Part shown: piece by piece, positions 27,661-36,470 of the stretch
Layout: each line of letters begins with the position of its first letter
Numbering within the stretch: the stretch's first letter is position 1
From: Bradyrhizobium sp. STM 3843
Lineage (GTDB): Bacteria > Pseudomonadota > Alphaproteobacteria > Rhizobiales > Xanthobacteraceae
Length of the DNA: 64,000 bases
Direction: 5' to 3'
Assembly: GCF_000239815.1 (NCBI RefSeq)
Contig: NZ_CAFK01000299.1
Location: 240,233-304,232, forward strand
Position numbers and translations under genes: made by a program
Notes under the pieces: model-generated
Seen by the model: the letters and a program-made list of their open reading frames with translations, nothing else
The model's database searches: none
Told to the model about the DNA's origin: nothing

Positions 27661-28647
27661 TTATCGCGCGCCTTGACCTTGCAGCGGCTTGATCAACTCG
27701 CCGTTGGCCCCGACTGCGGAGACATCGTCACCGATGACGAAGGACATCAGATCGCGACCGATCACCAACGGCCCTTGGTATGTCGCGCGCGTCCTCTCAA
27801 CGAGCGCCTGATCCGGGACGTCCTGCACCGGCGTCTTCGTCGCAAACACGACATGCGAGTAGACGGCGAGCTTCGGCTTTGCCAGGGAGAAGATGCGGCT
27901 GGCTTCTTCCGGCGAGCTGTGGTGTGCTTCGATGTCGCGGTAGGAGGGATAAGTCTTGGAAAGCTCGGGTTCAATGATAGCGACCTCATGGACCAAGAGA
28001 TCGGCACCCTTCGCGGCGTTTGCGACTCGTTCGTCATATTTGGTATCGCCGGACAGGACGACTTTCTTGCCGTCGTACTCAACCACATAGCCAAACGCCG
28101 GCCTGATCTTTTCGCCATGGTTGACTTCGATCGCGGTCACCTTCACGCCGTTCTTGTCGTAGACGAGCCCAGGCTGGATGTCCTTGGCGTCGAACGCCAC
28201 GCCTTCCGGCGGCAGATGTTCGTCATCTTCGCGTATGCGGATGTCCTCGGAGAACGCTTTGGTCAGGTTTTGCGTCATAGCGACGGTTCCGGTCGGCCCA
28301 AAGAGCACCATCGGCGATTTTCGTGACGCCCAGGGAGTCCCAATCCAGCCGCTCAACCAGAGATCCGGCAAACCGACGATATGGTCTGAGTGCAGATGAG
28401 TGATGAACTGAGCGGTAATCGCACCAAGCGGAATCCGCTTCTGAAAGAGGCGAATGGTCGAACCGCGGCCGATGTCAAACAGCAATTTTTCAGGTCCGGC
28501 CTCGACCAGCGTGGACGCACTGAAGCTTCCGATCCGCGGGGTCGGCGTGCCCGTTCCGAGCAGCGTGACCTTTATCTCGTTCGCGGATGAAGCATGAGCC
28601 CAGAGCAGCGTGCCGGCTGCAATGATCGATGCGACTGTCTTCAACAT
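27661..28647 (-). CDS. Exported metallo-beta-lactamase-fold hydrolase (RNase Z/arylsulfatase-like)
   Basis: The protein has 328 residues from ATG 28647 with a signal peptide ending SSANE. It carries the metal motif THLHSDHIVG (His84, His86, Asp88, His89) after VTLLGTGTPTPR, which is typical of the RNase Z/ElaC and AtsA branch, then LSGDTKYDERV and the HHSSPEEASRIF segment. The signal peptide argues for a periplasmic hydrolase and not tRNA processing. It lies divergent from the MarR gene, with 217 bases between them. The substrate is unknown. Confidence 0.82.
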   Translation of the reverse strand: MLKTVASIIAAGTLLWAHASSANEIKVTLLGTGTPTPRIGSFSASTLVEAGPEKLLFDIGRGSTIRLFQKRIPLGAITAQFITHLHSDHIVGLPDLWLSGWIGTPWASRKSPMVLFGPTGTVAMTQNLTKAFSEDIRIREDDEHLPPEGVAFDAKDIQPGLVYDKNGVKVTAIEVNHGEKIRPAFGYVVEYDGKKVVLSGDTKYDERVANAAKGADLLVHEVAIIEPELSKTYPSYRDIEAHHSSPEEASRIFSLAKPKLAVYSHVVFATKTPVQDVPDQALVERTRATYQGPLVIGRDLMSFVIGDDVSAVGANGELIKPLQGQGAR

Positions 28648-28770
28648 CTTCTTGATTCTGCCTTTGTCATTCTGAGACTGACGATCCCACGAGGGTCGCC
28701 AGCAAATTTCTATCGTCGATCTGAACACTTGACCAAATCAAACGTGTTGCAGTCGCATATTATTGCTGGC

Positions 28771-28893
28771 GAGCCACCACGACCGACGTGGTGGATCAGC
28801 GCTGTACGTGTTGCGCTGGAGAGCGCTCCAGCACAAACGACGGTTTCTTTTCAATTGATCAGGAATGCTTAATAATGGGCCATGTCTCTCAAC
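28771..28893. repeat. Upstream region shared with the LysR gene at 61917
   Basis: This 123-bp block aligns without gaps to 61806-61928. The inner 81 bases (28813-28893) differ at only seven positions; the first part is less alike. It contains the palindromic stretch GCTGGAG-AGCG-CTCCAGC (28812-28829), the motif TTTTCAATTGATCAGGAATG, and an ATG (28882) that corresponds to the LysR start codon of the other copy but is out of frame with the MarR gene here. In both places it separates divergent genes. Confidence 0.85.
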
Positions 28894-29410
28894 AAGCCCG
28901 ACAGGCCAGAACGCCGCGCTTGCCATGAAAAATCCGGGAAGCATCGACGAGTTGATCGCGTTCCGTATCTACAACTTGGGAAAACTTGCGGCGCGCGGTG
29001 CGGGAATCATGCTCGGGCGCGAATTGGGAATCAGCCGGCGCGACTGGCGCATTCTGGCCTATGTCGCACAAAATCCCGACATGAGCTTGAGCGAGCTATC
29101 GCGCGTCGCCGACATCGAGCCGGAACTTGCAAGCAGGAGCGTCGCCAAACTTGTCGCAAGTGGACTCATCACCAAGACGCGGCTCCAAACCAACATGCGT
29201 CTGCTGGTACTCTCGCTGACAAGTGCCGGACGCGCGTTGTACGAGCAGGCACGAGCGAAAACTAGATCGTACAACGTGGAATTAGCGACTTGTCTGAGCG
29301 ATCAGGAGGCGGAAGCTCTAGACGTTCTGCTGAAGAAGCTCTCCGAGCGCGCCACCGAGCTAACTCGACAAGAAATGGCTAAGGGCGGCACAGACGATGC
29401 CATCGACTAG
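28865..29410 (+). CDS. MarR-family transcriptional regulator
   Basis: The winged-helix protein has 161 residues from ATG 28925 or 181 from ATG 28865. The core IAFRIYNLGKLAARGAGIMLGRELGISRRDWRILAYVAQNPDMSLSELSRVADIEPELASRSVAKLVASGLITKTRLQTNMRLLVLSLTSAGRALYEQA is the typical MarR dimer and DNA-binding region. The first 20 codons of the longer form come from the duplicated LysR-type leader and are probably not native, so 28925 is the likelier start. It ends 4 bases inside the convergent MFS gene. Possible targets are the divergent MBL-fold gene and itself. Confidence 0.82.
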   Translation: MLNNGPCLSTSPTGQNAALAMKNPGSIDELIAFRIYNLGKLAARGAGIMLGRELGISRRDWRILAYVAQNPDMSLSELSRVADIEPELASRSVAKLVASGLITKTRLQTNMRLLVLSLTSAGRALYEQARAKTRSYNVELATCLSDQEAEALDVLLKKLSERATELTRQEMAKGGTDDAID

Positions 29411-30717
29411 TCCCGAAATTGATGGGCTGCCGTAACTCTGGGCAGGAGCATGCAGATAAGGCTCCCAACGACGAGGAGCAAAGCCAAGCTGTAGATTCCG
29501 GCGTTGATGCTCCCAGTCATTGTACTCAGCCATCCCACGAGAGAGGGTCCAATAAATCCGCCCAGGTTTCCCAAGCCATTGATAATGCCGCGAGCTCCCC
29601 CAGCGACCCCTGGCGGAAAGATCAGGGCCGGCATAGACCAATACGGACTGGACATCGCCTTGGAAAGCAGCCCGGCCAACATGATCAGTGCAAACGACAG
29701 CCAGATCATCGTGGGGAACAGCACTGCCAGACCAAAGGTCAAGCCGAAGCCTCCAAGAGCAATAGCGCACCAGCCGCGCCGGTTACCATGTCTGTCCGAC
29801 AGCGCTCCGAACAAATACAGGCCGAATACCGCAGCTACGAGGGGCGGCACACTGAGCCAGCCGACCACCGTGAGATTCATCTTGGTGAGCTCTTTGAGCA
29901 GCCTTGGCAGCCAAATCAGATAGCCATATGAACCCGAAAGGAAGCAGCAGAAAATTGCCGACATGAGCCACAAATTCTTGTCGAGCAGGAGCTGCTTGTA
30001 TCCGCGCCTGCCATCACTGGCACCGCCGGAGAAGTTGGCAGCACGCTGCTCTTCATCCGCACGCAACGTGTTCTGCAGATAGTCCCGCTCGTCCTTGGAA
30101 ATCCATCTCGCTCGCTCTGGACTGTCGCTGATGAGTGGCCACCAGATCAGTATCAGGGCGAGGGAGACGATCCCCTCAAAGAAAAATAGGTCTCGCCAGC
30201 CGTATTGCTCCACGACAAAGCCTGATATCGGATTGGTAAGTGCGGCAGAGAGAGGCAAGCTGATGAGAAACAGCGCATTGGCGCGTCCGATTTCGCGCTG
30301 CGGGAACCACTTTCCAACGATCACGAGGATCGCCGGATAGAGCCCGCCTTCAGCGACGCCGAGCAAAAAACGCATCACGAGGAGCTGCCATTCGTTTTGC
30401 ACGAAGCCGGTCAGAAAGGACAAGCCGCCCCACGCCAGGATGGTCCAGGTGATGAAGCTTTTTGCACGGCCGTGCTCGGCCAAATGGCCACCTGGCACCT
30501 GCAGTGCCAAATAGCCCCAGAAGAAGATTCCCGCGGCCAGTCCCGCGGCTGTGTCCGTGATACCAAGCTCCTTGTTCATGCCGCCGGCCATGGCAAAGCC
30601 GATGTTGACCCGGTCCATGTAAGCGATGATGTAGATGATAATGCAGGGCGGCAATATTCGCCACCACCGTGCTTTCGGACCCGAATCTGACGCATGCGAT
30701 TTCATTTCGAACTTCAC
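29407..30717 (-). CDS. ACS-family MFS transporter
   Basis: A 12-helix anion:cation symporter of about 436 residues. It has PPCIIIYIIAYMDRVNIGFAMAGGMNKELGITDTAAGLAAGIFFWGYLALQVPGGHLAEHGRAKSFI, the hallmark D-R-x-N-x-G/W motif and helix 2 of the ACS family, and RFLLGVAEGGLYPAILVIVGKWFPQREIGRANALFL. The likely start is GTG 30717, with GGAGGG just upstream; ATG 30705 is the alternative. Family members import tartrate, phthalate, hexuronates or 4-hydroxyphenylacetate. As the last gene of the operon with hydroxyacid dehydrogenase, aldolase and aconitase-like genes, it probably imports a hydroxylated di- or tricarboxylate (inference). Confidence 0.88.
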   Translation of the reverse strand: MKFEMKSHASDSGPKARWWRILPPCIIIYIIAYMDRVNIGFAMAGGMNKELGITDTAAGLAAGIFFWGYLALQVPGGHLAEHGRAKSFITWTILAWGGLSFLTGFVQNEWQLLVMRFLLGVAEGGLYPAILVIVGKWFPQREIGRANALFLISLPLSAALTNPISGFVVEQYGWRDLFFFEGIVSLALILIWWPLISDSPERARWISKDERDYLQNTLRADEEQRAANFSGGASDGRRGYKQLLLDKNLWLMSAIFCCFLSGSYGYLIWLPRLLKELTKMNLTVVGWLSVPPLVAAVFGLYLFGALSDRHGNRRGWCAIALGGFGLTFGLAVLFPTMIWLSFALIMLAGLLSKAMSSPYWSMPALIFPPGVAGGARGIINGLGNLGGFIGPSLVGWLSTMTGSINAGIYSLALLLVVGSLICMLLPRVTAAHQFRD

Positions 30718-30788
30718 TTGGTTTCCCTCCGTTTGTAAGACCGCGATTGTGCCGATGCCCATCGCTGGTTCGTTGTTATTGTGCGGCG

Positions 30789-33374
30789 CTAAGATGACGC
30801 GAGCAGATCTCGCAGCACGACGGGTAAGACGCCACCGCCCTTGAGATCGGCAGCTTCGAGATCGGTCTCAATGCGACACAGCAGCGTCGCCTCGACGAGA
30901 TCGCCGCTCTCTTTTCTAAACCGCGCTATCACGCGGCCGCCGGGCGCAAGCGCGTCCAGCCCGAGAATGTCGATGCTTTCGAAGCCACTGAGACCCAGCG
31001 AATCCGCGCCCTGCCCCGCCTCGAATTGCAGCGGAAGAACCCCCAGCGCCACGAGGTTAGCCCGGTGAATACGTTCGAAGCTTTCGGCGATGACGGCCGA
31101 GACTCCAAGTATGCGCGTGCCCTTTGCGGCCCAATCGCGAGCAGAGCCAGCCCCATAGTTGCGCCCCGCGACGATGACTATCGGCTTGCCAGTCTCGCAT
31201 AACGCGGCGGCCGCAGCATGAATGGTGAGAACCTCCCCGTCACGAGACAGGCGCGTGAACCCGCCTTCCCGCCCCGGCACAAGTCGATTCCGTAAACGCA
31301 AATTGGCAAATGTGCCGCGGGCCATAACCTCGTGATTGACGCGACGGGCGCTATAGGATTGTAGACCATCGGCCGCGGTCCCGTGCGCCATCAGCCATTG
31401 TCCGGCCTCGGTGTCAGGAAGGATGCGCGACACCGGCGAAATGTGATCCGTCGTCACATCATCGCCGAGCAGCGCCAGGATCTGTGCGCCCGCGATACCG
31501 CCGGCGATCAATGGCGTTGCCATTTGGCTGGTGGCGAATGGCGGAGGGCGAATGAACAGGCTGTCCGGCTGCCAAGCGAAGCGGGTACCGGTGGGTGGCA
31601 CGATTTGTTTCCAGGCGTGAGGCCCATCGAAGGTCGTCGCCGCGCGCGCTGCGTAGTGGCTCGGTTTCACCGCGGCCATCGCGGCGGCGACCGCAGCATC
31701 GTCGGGCCATAGGTCGGCGAGCATCACCTGACGCCCTTCGACATCCGTACCCAACGGCTCCTTCGTCAGATCGATTCTGACATTGCCAGCGAGCGCATAA
31801 GCGACGACCAAGGGCGGCGATGCCAGATACGCCGCGCGAACCAGCGGGTGGATACGTCCCTCGAAGTTGCGGTTGCCGGACAGAACAGCGGCGACCGTCA
31901 GATCGTTGCGGCGGATCGCGTCCTCGACTTCCGCTTCGAGTGGACCGGAGTTTCCCATGCAGGTCGTGCAGCCGTGGCCTACCACTGAGAATCCAAGTGC
32001 TGCGAGATCCTCCAGAAGGGCCGCCTCTCGCAAATAATCACTGACCACGCGAGACCCGGGTGCCAGCGACGTTTTGGTCCATGCCGGCACCTTCAATCCA
32101 CGGGACCGGGCCGCGCGGGCAAGGAGACCCGCACGCAACATCGCCTCGGTGTTCGCGGTATTAGTGCAGCTCGTGATCGCGGCAATGGCGATATCGCCGT
32201 CGCGGATGGGAAGGTTCGGCTCGGCAGGAGGCTCGCTGTGAGACACCTTTACCGTCCCCGCCACCGCGGACAGGCCTAGGCGTTGATTCGGACGGGAGGG
32301 GCCAGCAAGGCTTGGCTCAACACGGGAAAGATCAAATTCGATGGTCTCATCGAAGCGGCGCTCTTCTGTTTGCCAAAGGCCCTGTGTTCTCGCATAGGAT
32401 TCAACAAGCGCCACATGCGGAGCGTCCCGGCCCGTCAGGCGTAGATACGCGAGTACCTCGTCATCGATGGGGAAGAACCCCATGGTCGCTCCGTACTCGG
32501 GCGCCATGTTCGCAATCGTCGCACGGTCAGGGAGGCTAAGCGCACCAAGGCCGGGGCCATAGAACTCGACAAACTTCCCGACTACACCATGCCCGCGCAG
32601 CAACTCGGTCATCGTCAACGCGAGATCCGTCGCCGTTGACCCAGCGGGAAGCTGGTTACGAAGCCGTACACCGACGACTCTCGGTATGCGCAAGGCTACG
32701 GCACGACCGAGCATAGCAGATAGTGCCTCGATCCCACCGACACCCCACCCAAAGACGCTCAAAGCGTTGACCATCGTGCTGTGACTATCGGTCCCCAGCA
32801 TCGTGTCCGGCCTGGCTACGCCATCGCGCACGCTTACGACGCTTGCCAAGACTTCGAGATTGATCTGGTGGCAGATCCCCCGCCCTGGAGGTACGACGCC
32901 CAATCGCTTGAATGCCGACGCGGCCCATCGCAGGAATCTGTAACGTTCGGCGTTTCGTTCGAACTCGATGGCAAGATTGGCGCGCAACGCCTCGGCTGTG
33001 CCGTGCCGGTCGACCTCCACCGAATGATCCATGACGAGGTCGACCGGAATCCGCGGCTCGACCGCGGCATCTTCCGGCGTTGCATCGCGCAATGCTGCAA
33101 GGTCTGCCAGGACGGGAATGCCCGAACTGTCTTGCATCAAAATGCGAGCAGGATGGAACTCTACCGTGGCGTCTCGGCCTGATCCCGCGATGGCCGCGGC
33201 CGCCGGCAAGTCGCCGTGACGCAACGAATCTTCCGCCAATATCATGAGACTGACCGGCAGATCGCGAAACGTCCCAATTCCCTCTGCCTCGGCAGCTGGC
33301 AACGAGACGATGCTCGGCCCACTCCCTGAAAGCGGACGGTTCAGACTGGTCGGAATCCGGCTCAGACGGGACAT
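30789..33374 (-). CDS. Aconitase-family hydratase
   Basis: This 861-residue protein has the AcnA-type domain order: a large N-terminal [4Fe-4S] part, then the swivel domain. Cluster ligands are Cys403 (AITSCTNTAN) and Cys469/Cys472 (GHGCTTCMGNSG). Other motifs are GTDSHSTMVNALSVFGWGVGG, LLGDDVTTDHISPVSRI, and GRNYGAGSARDWAAKGTRILGVSAVIAESFERIHRANLV. It overlaps the RraA-like gene by 13 bases, so the two are coupled. Because it is embedded in a substrate-specific operon with LysR control, it may act on citramalate, methylcitrate or a similar acid rather than serve the TCA cycle; that is inference, and plain aconitase activity is possible. Confidence 0.87.
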   Translation of the reverse strand: MSRLSRIPTSLNRPLSGSGPSIVSLPAAEAEGIGTFRDLPVSLMILAEDSLRHGDLPAAAAIAGSGRDATVEFHPARILMQDSSGIPVLADLAALRDATPEDAAVEPRIPVDLVMDHSVEVDRHGTAEALRANLAIEFERNAERYRFLRWAASAFKRLGVVPPGRGICHQINLEVLASVVSVRDGVARPDTMLGTDSHSTMVNALSVFGWGVGGIEALSAMLGRAVALRIPRVVGVRLRNQLPAGSTATDLALTMTELLRGHGVVGKFVEFYGPGLGALSLPDRATIANMAPEYGATMGFFPIDDEVLAYLRLTGRDAPHVALVESYARTQGLWQTEERRFDETIEFDLSRVEPSLAGPSRPNQRLGLSAVAGTVKVSHSEPPAEPNLPIRDGDIAIAAITSCTNTANTEAMLRAGLLARAARSRGLKVPAWTKTSLAPGSRVVSDYLREAALLEDLAALGFSVVGHGCTTCMGNSGPLEAEVEDAIRRNDLTVAAVLSGNRNFEGRIHPLVRAAYLASPPLVVAYALAGNVRIDLTKEPLGTDVEGRQVMLADLWPDDAAVAAAMAAVKPSHYAARAATTFDGPHAWKQIVPPTGTRFAWQPDSLFIRPPPFATSQMATPLIAGGIAGAQILALLGDDVTTDHISPVSRILPDTEAGQWLMAHGTAADGLQSYSARRVNHEVMARGTFANLRLRNRLVPGREGGFTRLSRDGEVLTIHAAAAALCETGKPIVIVAGRNYGAGSARDWAAKGTRILGVSAVIAESFERIHRANLVALGVLPLQFEAGQGADSLGLSGFESIDILGLDALAPGGRVIARFRKESGDLVEATLLCRIETDLEAADLKGGGVLPVVLRDLLASS

Positions 33375-34054
33375 CCCTTCGATCGTAGCAGCGCGTTGAA
33401 ACGTTCAGGATCCGTGGTGCCGGCCGCGTTGGCCGCGCGGATCTCGTTCTCTCGTTTGGCATGGGCTTTGACGCGAGGAAGCAGGGCATCGGCCTCAGCG
33501 GCCGGAACCGCGATGACGCCGTCGGCGTCGCAGATGACGAGATCGCCGGGACAAACGGCCATGCCGGCGCACGCGATGGGCACGTTGACCTCGCCCGGCC
33601 CATCCTTGGTGGGCCCGCGATGGGTATGACCGCGTGCGTAGCAGGCGATTCCGCCCTGGGCCCACTCAGCGAGATCTCGAACGGCGCCATCAATGACGAA
33701 TGCTGCGATCCGCCGTGTGATCGCCGAGGTCCGCATCAACCCGCCGATCACGGCCTGGCTCACATCGCCGCCCGCATCGACGACGAGGACGTCGCCCGGC
33801 TGCGCCATGGCGATGGCCTGATGGATCATCAGATTGTCGCCAGGACGGACGCGCACCGTGATCGCCGGTCCGGCCACCATTAGATTTAGATCGTTGTGGT
33901 AGGAGCGCAGTCCGACTGCACCGATGGACCGGCCAAGGCTGTCTCCAGCGTGTGCCGTCGGCACCCCTCTGAATCCGGCGATCAGAGGCTTCGGCATCAC
34001 CTCGACGCGCGGATTGATCCTATAGCCAGGCGGCCACACTTTGGTTTCTGTCAC
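33362..34054 (-). CDS. RraA-like 4-hydroxy-4-methyl-2-oxoglutarate aldolase family protein
   Basis: A protein of about 230 residues with the HMG-aldolase/RraA fold: FRGVPTAHAGDSLGRSIGAVGL, GPAITVRVRPGDNLMIHQAIAMAQPGDVLVVDAGGD, and the metal/substrate motif AFVIDGAVRDLAEW, followed by PGDLVICDADGVIAVPAAEADALL. Real RraA lacks the catalytic Asp/Arg pair, whereas DGAVRD is kept here, so an aldolase or oxaloacetate decarboxylase is likely, giving pyruvate. Start GTG 34054 overlaps the upstream stop (GTGA) behind AAGGAAA, a clear translational coupling. Its coupling to a dehydrogenase and an aconitase homologue suggests the cleavage step of one pathway. Confidence 0.86.
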   Translation of the reverse strand: MTETKVWPPGYRINPRVEVMPKPLIAGFRGVPTAHAGDSLGRSIGAVGLRSYHNDLNLMVAGPAITVRVRPGDNLMIHQAIAMAQPGDVLVVDAGGDVSQAVIGGLMRTSAITRRIAAFVIDGAVRDLAEWAQGGIACYARGHTHRGPTKDGPGEVNVPIACAGMAVCPGDLVICDADGVIAVPAAEADALLPRVKAHAKRENEIRAANAAGTTDPERFNALLRSKGCPV

Positions 34055-35037
34055 GAGCAAGTTTCCTTCAAGACTTCGGGGTTCACGCACACCGCGCGAT
34101 CGATTGGCCGGCCATTGAGAACGGCCAGTACGTGCTGAGCCGCCATACGCGCTGTCGCGTCCAGCGCCGCGTCAGTCGATCCGCCCATGTGCGCGCTGAG
34201 CACGACATCGCTGCGGGTGCACAAGGGATCGTTCGGCATCAGCGGCTCACTGGCAAACGTATCGAGGCCGGCGCCGTACAAATGCCCGCTTGCGAGCGCG
34301 GCCAACAGGGCCGTCTCGTCGACGAGACCACCGCGCGCGGTATTCACCAGAACGGCATTGCGAGGAAGAGCCTCAAGCTCTCTTTTCCCGATCATGCCCT
34401 GCGTTTGCACCGTCAGCGGAACGTGTAGAGACAGGAAGTTACTACGCGGCAGCAACCGTTCGAGGCTATCGACCATTTCGACCGCGCTGTCAGGTTCGGG
34501 CTTCGCAACGGGATCGAACACAACCACCCGCATTCCGAATCCGAGCGCCATCCGCGCCACCGCCTTGCCGATTCCGCCGTAACCGACCAGGCCGAGCGTG
34601 CGCCCGGACAGTTGAAGTCCGCTGCCGCTGCGATCCCATTCGCCGGCGCGAATGGCGGCGTCGCGCGCTGGGAGGCGGCGCGCGACCGCAAGCATCAGGG
34701 CAAGCGCCAGTTCGGCGACCGACTGCCCGTTTGCTGCGGGCGCTATCAGGACCGGAATACCCTTGGCCGTCGCGGTGGCGACATCAACATTGTCGAAGCC
34801 GACCCCGTGGCGCGACACGACCTTGAGCCTTGAGCCAGCGGCCGCGAAGGCTTCCACGCCGAACGGAAGCGTCCGAGAGATGACCCCGTCGATCGGTCCG
34901 CGCGCAAGGTGCTGCAGCATCTCCTGCACACCCCCATCCCTGCTGGTGAAGATGACATGGCATCCTTCGGCACGAAGGATGTCGAGACCCGCGGGCGCGA
35001 GCGTGGGCACGGTGACAAGTATGGTTGCGGAGGGCAT
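34051..35037 (-). CDS. D-2-hydroxyacid dehydrogenase
   Basis: A protein of about 328 residues with the layout of phosphoglycerate dehydrogenase-like enzymes. The NAD-binding fold is LGLVGYGGIGKAVARMALGFGMRVVVFDP. The catalytic Arg is in NTARGGLVDETALL, Glu in the GLDTFASEPL segment, and His in VVLSAHMGGSTDAAL. ATG 35037 is chosen after a GGGA site; GTG 35085 would add 16 residues. It is the first gene of the operon running to 29407 and is divergent from LysR at 35146. Members interconvert 2-hydroxy and 2-oxo acids; the true substrate is unknown. Confidence 0.88.
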   Translation of the reverse strand: MPSATILVTVPTLAPAGLDILRAEGCHVIFTSRDGGVQEMLQHLARGPIDGVISRTLPFGVEAFAAAGSRLKVVSRHGVGFDNVDVATATAKGIPVLIAPAANGQSVAELALALMLAVARRLPARDAAIRAGEWDRSGSGLQLSGRTLGLVGYGGIGKAVARMALGFGMRVVVFDPVAKPEPDSAVEMVDSLERLLPRSNFLSLHVPLTVQTQGMIGKRELEALPRNAVLVNTARGGLVDETALLAALASGHLYGAGLDTFASEPLMPNDPLCTRSDVVLSAHMGGSTDAALDATARMAAQHVLAVLNGRPIDRAVCVNPEVLKETCS

Positions 35038-35145
35038 TCCCGGCCCGTTCAATGAGTTGTCCTTCCCACCTAGATTGCGCAACACGTCGTCTACGTCTAG
35101 TTTCTAAAATTCATCATTCGTTGAATATCAGGAAACGATTGGCCA

Positions 35146-36132
35146 ATGGATATTCGGGATCTGGTGTATTTCGAAACCATCGCCCGCCTGGGCCATCTTG
35201 GCCGAGCTGCGGTGGAAGTCGGGCGAACCAAGCCAGCGCTCAGCAAGTGCATCCGGCGCCTTGAGGAACATGTGAAGGCGCCGCTGTTCGAGCGCCGAGG
35301 GCGACGCCTGGCGTTGACCGAGCCAGGCCGGACACTTCTGGAACATGCGCGGCGAATGCGCGTGTCGATGGCGGACGCGTTGCGCCACACGGCCGAGCAG
35401 GCCGCCGGCGAGCGTGGCCATATTCGTATCGGCCTCGGCACCTCAATCGTCGAGGCGATGCTCCCGGCCCTTGCTGGATGGTATCGGGAGGAGTCGGCGG
35501 GCATCTCGCTCGCAGTGCAGGTTGGATTGAACGATGCCCTGCGGCGCGAGCTCGCCGATGACCAGCTTGACGGCATCATCACCACCGCGCTGAGAGAAGA
35601 CGAGTCGCAATTCGAGCGGCAGGATTGGGTGGAGGATGACGTTGTTGTGGTAGCCCGTGCCGGACACGCGCTGGATCAAAGCGGCAGCGTCGACATGCGG
35701 AACATGGCCCGGTTCGATTGGGTCCTCACCGGCGCGGCCATTGCCAGCCGTCAATGGCTGGACGCCGCGTTTGTTGCGCGCAGCTTCGCGCCCCCCAATG
35801 TGCGCGTCGAGATCGGTTCGGCGCAACTGGTCGCAGCGTTCGTCGAGAAATCCGATATGCTCAGCTTCGTTCCGCGGCGCAGCCTGCGACAAGGCCGGTT
35901 GGGCACTGGGCTGGTCGAGCTTCGCTGCAGGTACACAACGATGCGGAGGACCCTGTGCTTTCTCTGCCGTAAGGGAGGGTATGTGTCCCCAGCGCTGAAG
36001 CGGCTGACTGAGCGGTTGCGCGCAGCCATTCTCGAGGATCAGGCGGCTCGGCCGGCGAGCACAGACCGCAAAGGGACGGTGCCTGCATCGAAGAGATCCG
36101 CGCCGCCATCGCGCTCAAGAGCAAGGCCGTAA
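35146..36132 (+). CDS. LysR-family transcriptional regulator
   Basis: The 328-residue protein begins with the helix-turn-helix MDIRDLVYFETIARLGHLGRAAVEVGRTKPALSKCIRRLEEHVKAPLFERRGRRLALTEPG, then an effector domain (RGHIRIGLGTSIVEAMLPALAGWYREESAGISLAVQVG). Basic residues dominate the last 25 positions (TDRKGTVPASKRSAPPSRSRA), an unusual tail. It is divergent from the D-2-hydroxyacid dehydrogenase operon, about 110 bases from its start, the standard arrangement for a LysR activator of that operon. The inducer is unknown. About 340 bases with no gene separate it from the chemoreceptor at 36471. Confidence 0.88.
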   Translation: MDIRDLVYFETIARLGHLGRAAVEVGRTKPALSKCIRRLEEHVKAPLFERRGRRLALTEPGRTLLEHARRMRVSMADALRHTAEQAAGERGHIRIGLGTSIVEAMLPALAGWYREESAGISLAVQVGLNDALRRELADDQLDGIITTALREDESQFERQDWVEDDVVVVARAGHALDQSGSVDMRNMARFDWVLTGAAIASRQWLDAAFVARSFAPPNVRVEIGSAQLVAAFVEKSDMLSFVPRRSLRQGRLGTGLVELRCRYTTMRRTLCFLCRKGGYVSPALKRLTERLRAAILEDQAARPASTDRKGTVPASKRSAPPSRSRARP

Positions 36133-36470
36133 AGGAGGCCATCGGTGGGATTTGTCCGCCGTTGCCGAAAAGCGCCCCCGTCGCATCCGCCACTTGATGA
36201 TCGCCACCCCGCATCGCCTCGCGACGGCGTGGATCGGTGAACCCGCGCTTCAAACAGCTTCAAGGAAGCGAGCGAGCCGGCGTCTTTGCTCAACTGATAA
36301 CCTTGTCCAACTGATCTGATCTACATCGAAATACCGTCCGAAATAGCACATTTTAAGAGATTAGTCGCAATTTTTCCTAATCATGATGGTGCGGCAGTGC
36401 TGCCGCGATCCGTGGTTGCCGGCGGTATCGAAGTCATAACACGGCAGATCATAATCGATTGGAATGACCG

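Noticed and set aside
27661..28647. RNase Z for tRNA maturation
   Set aside because: The metal motif is similar, but the protein has a signal peptide and lacks the arrangement of tRNA 3'-processing enzymes, so an exported hydrolase is more likely.
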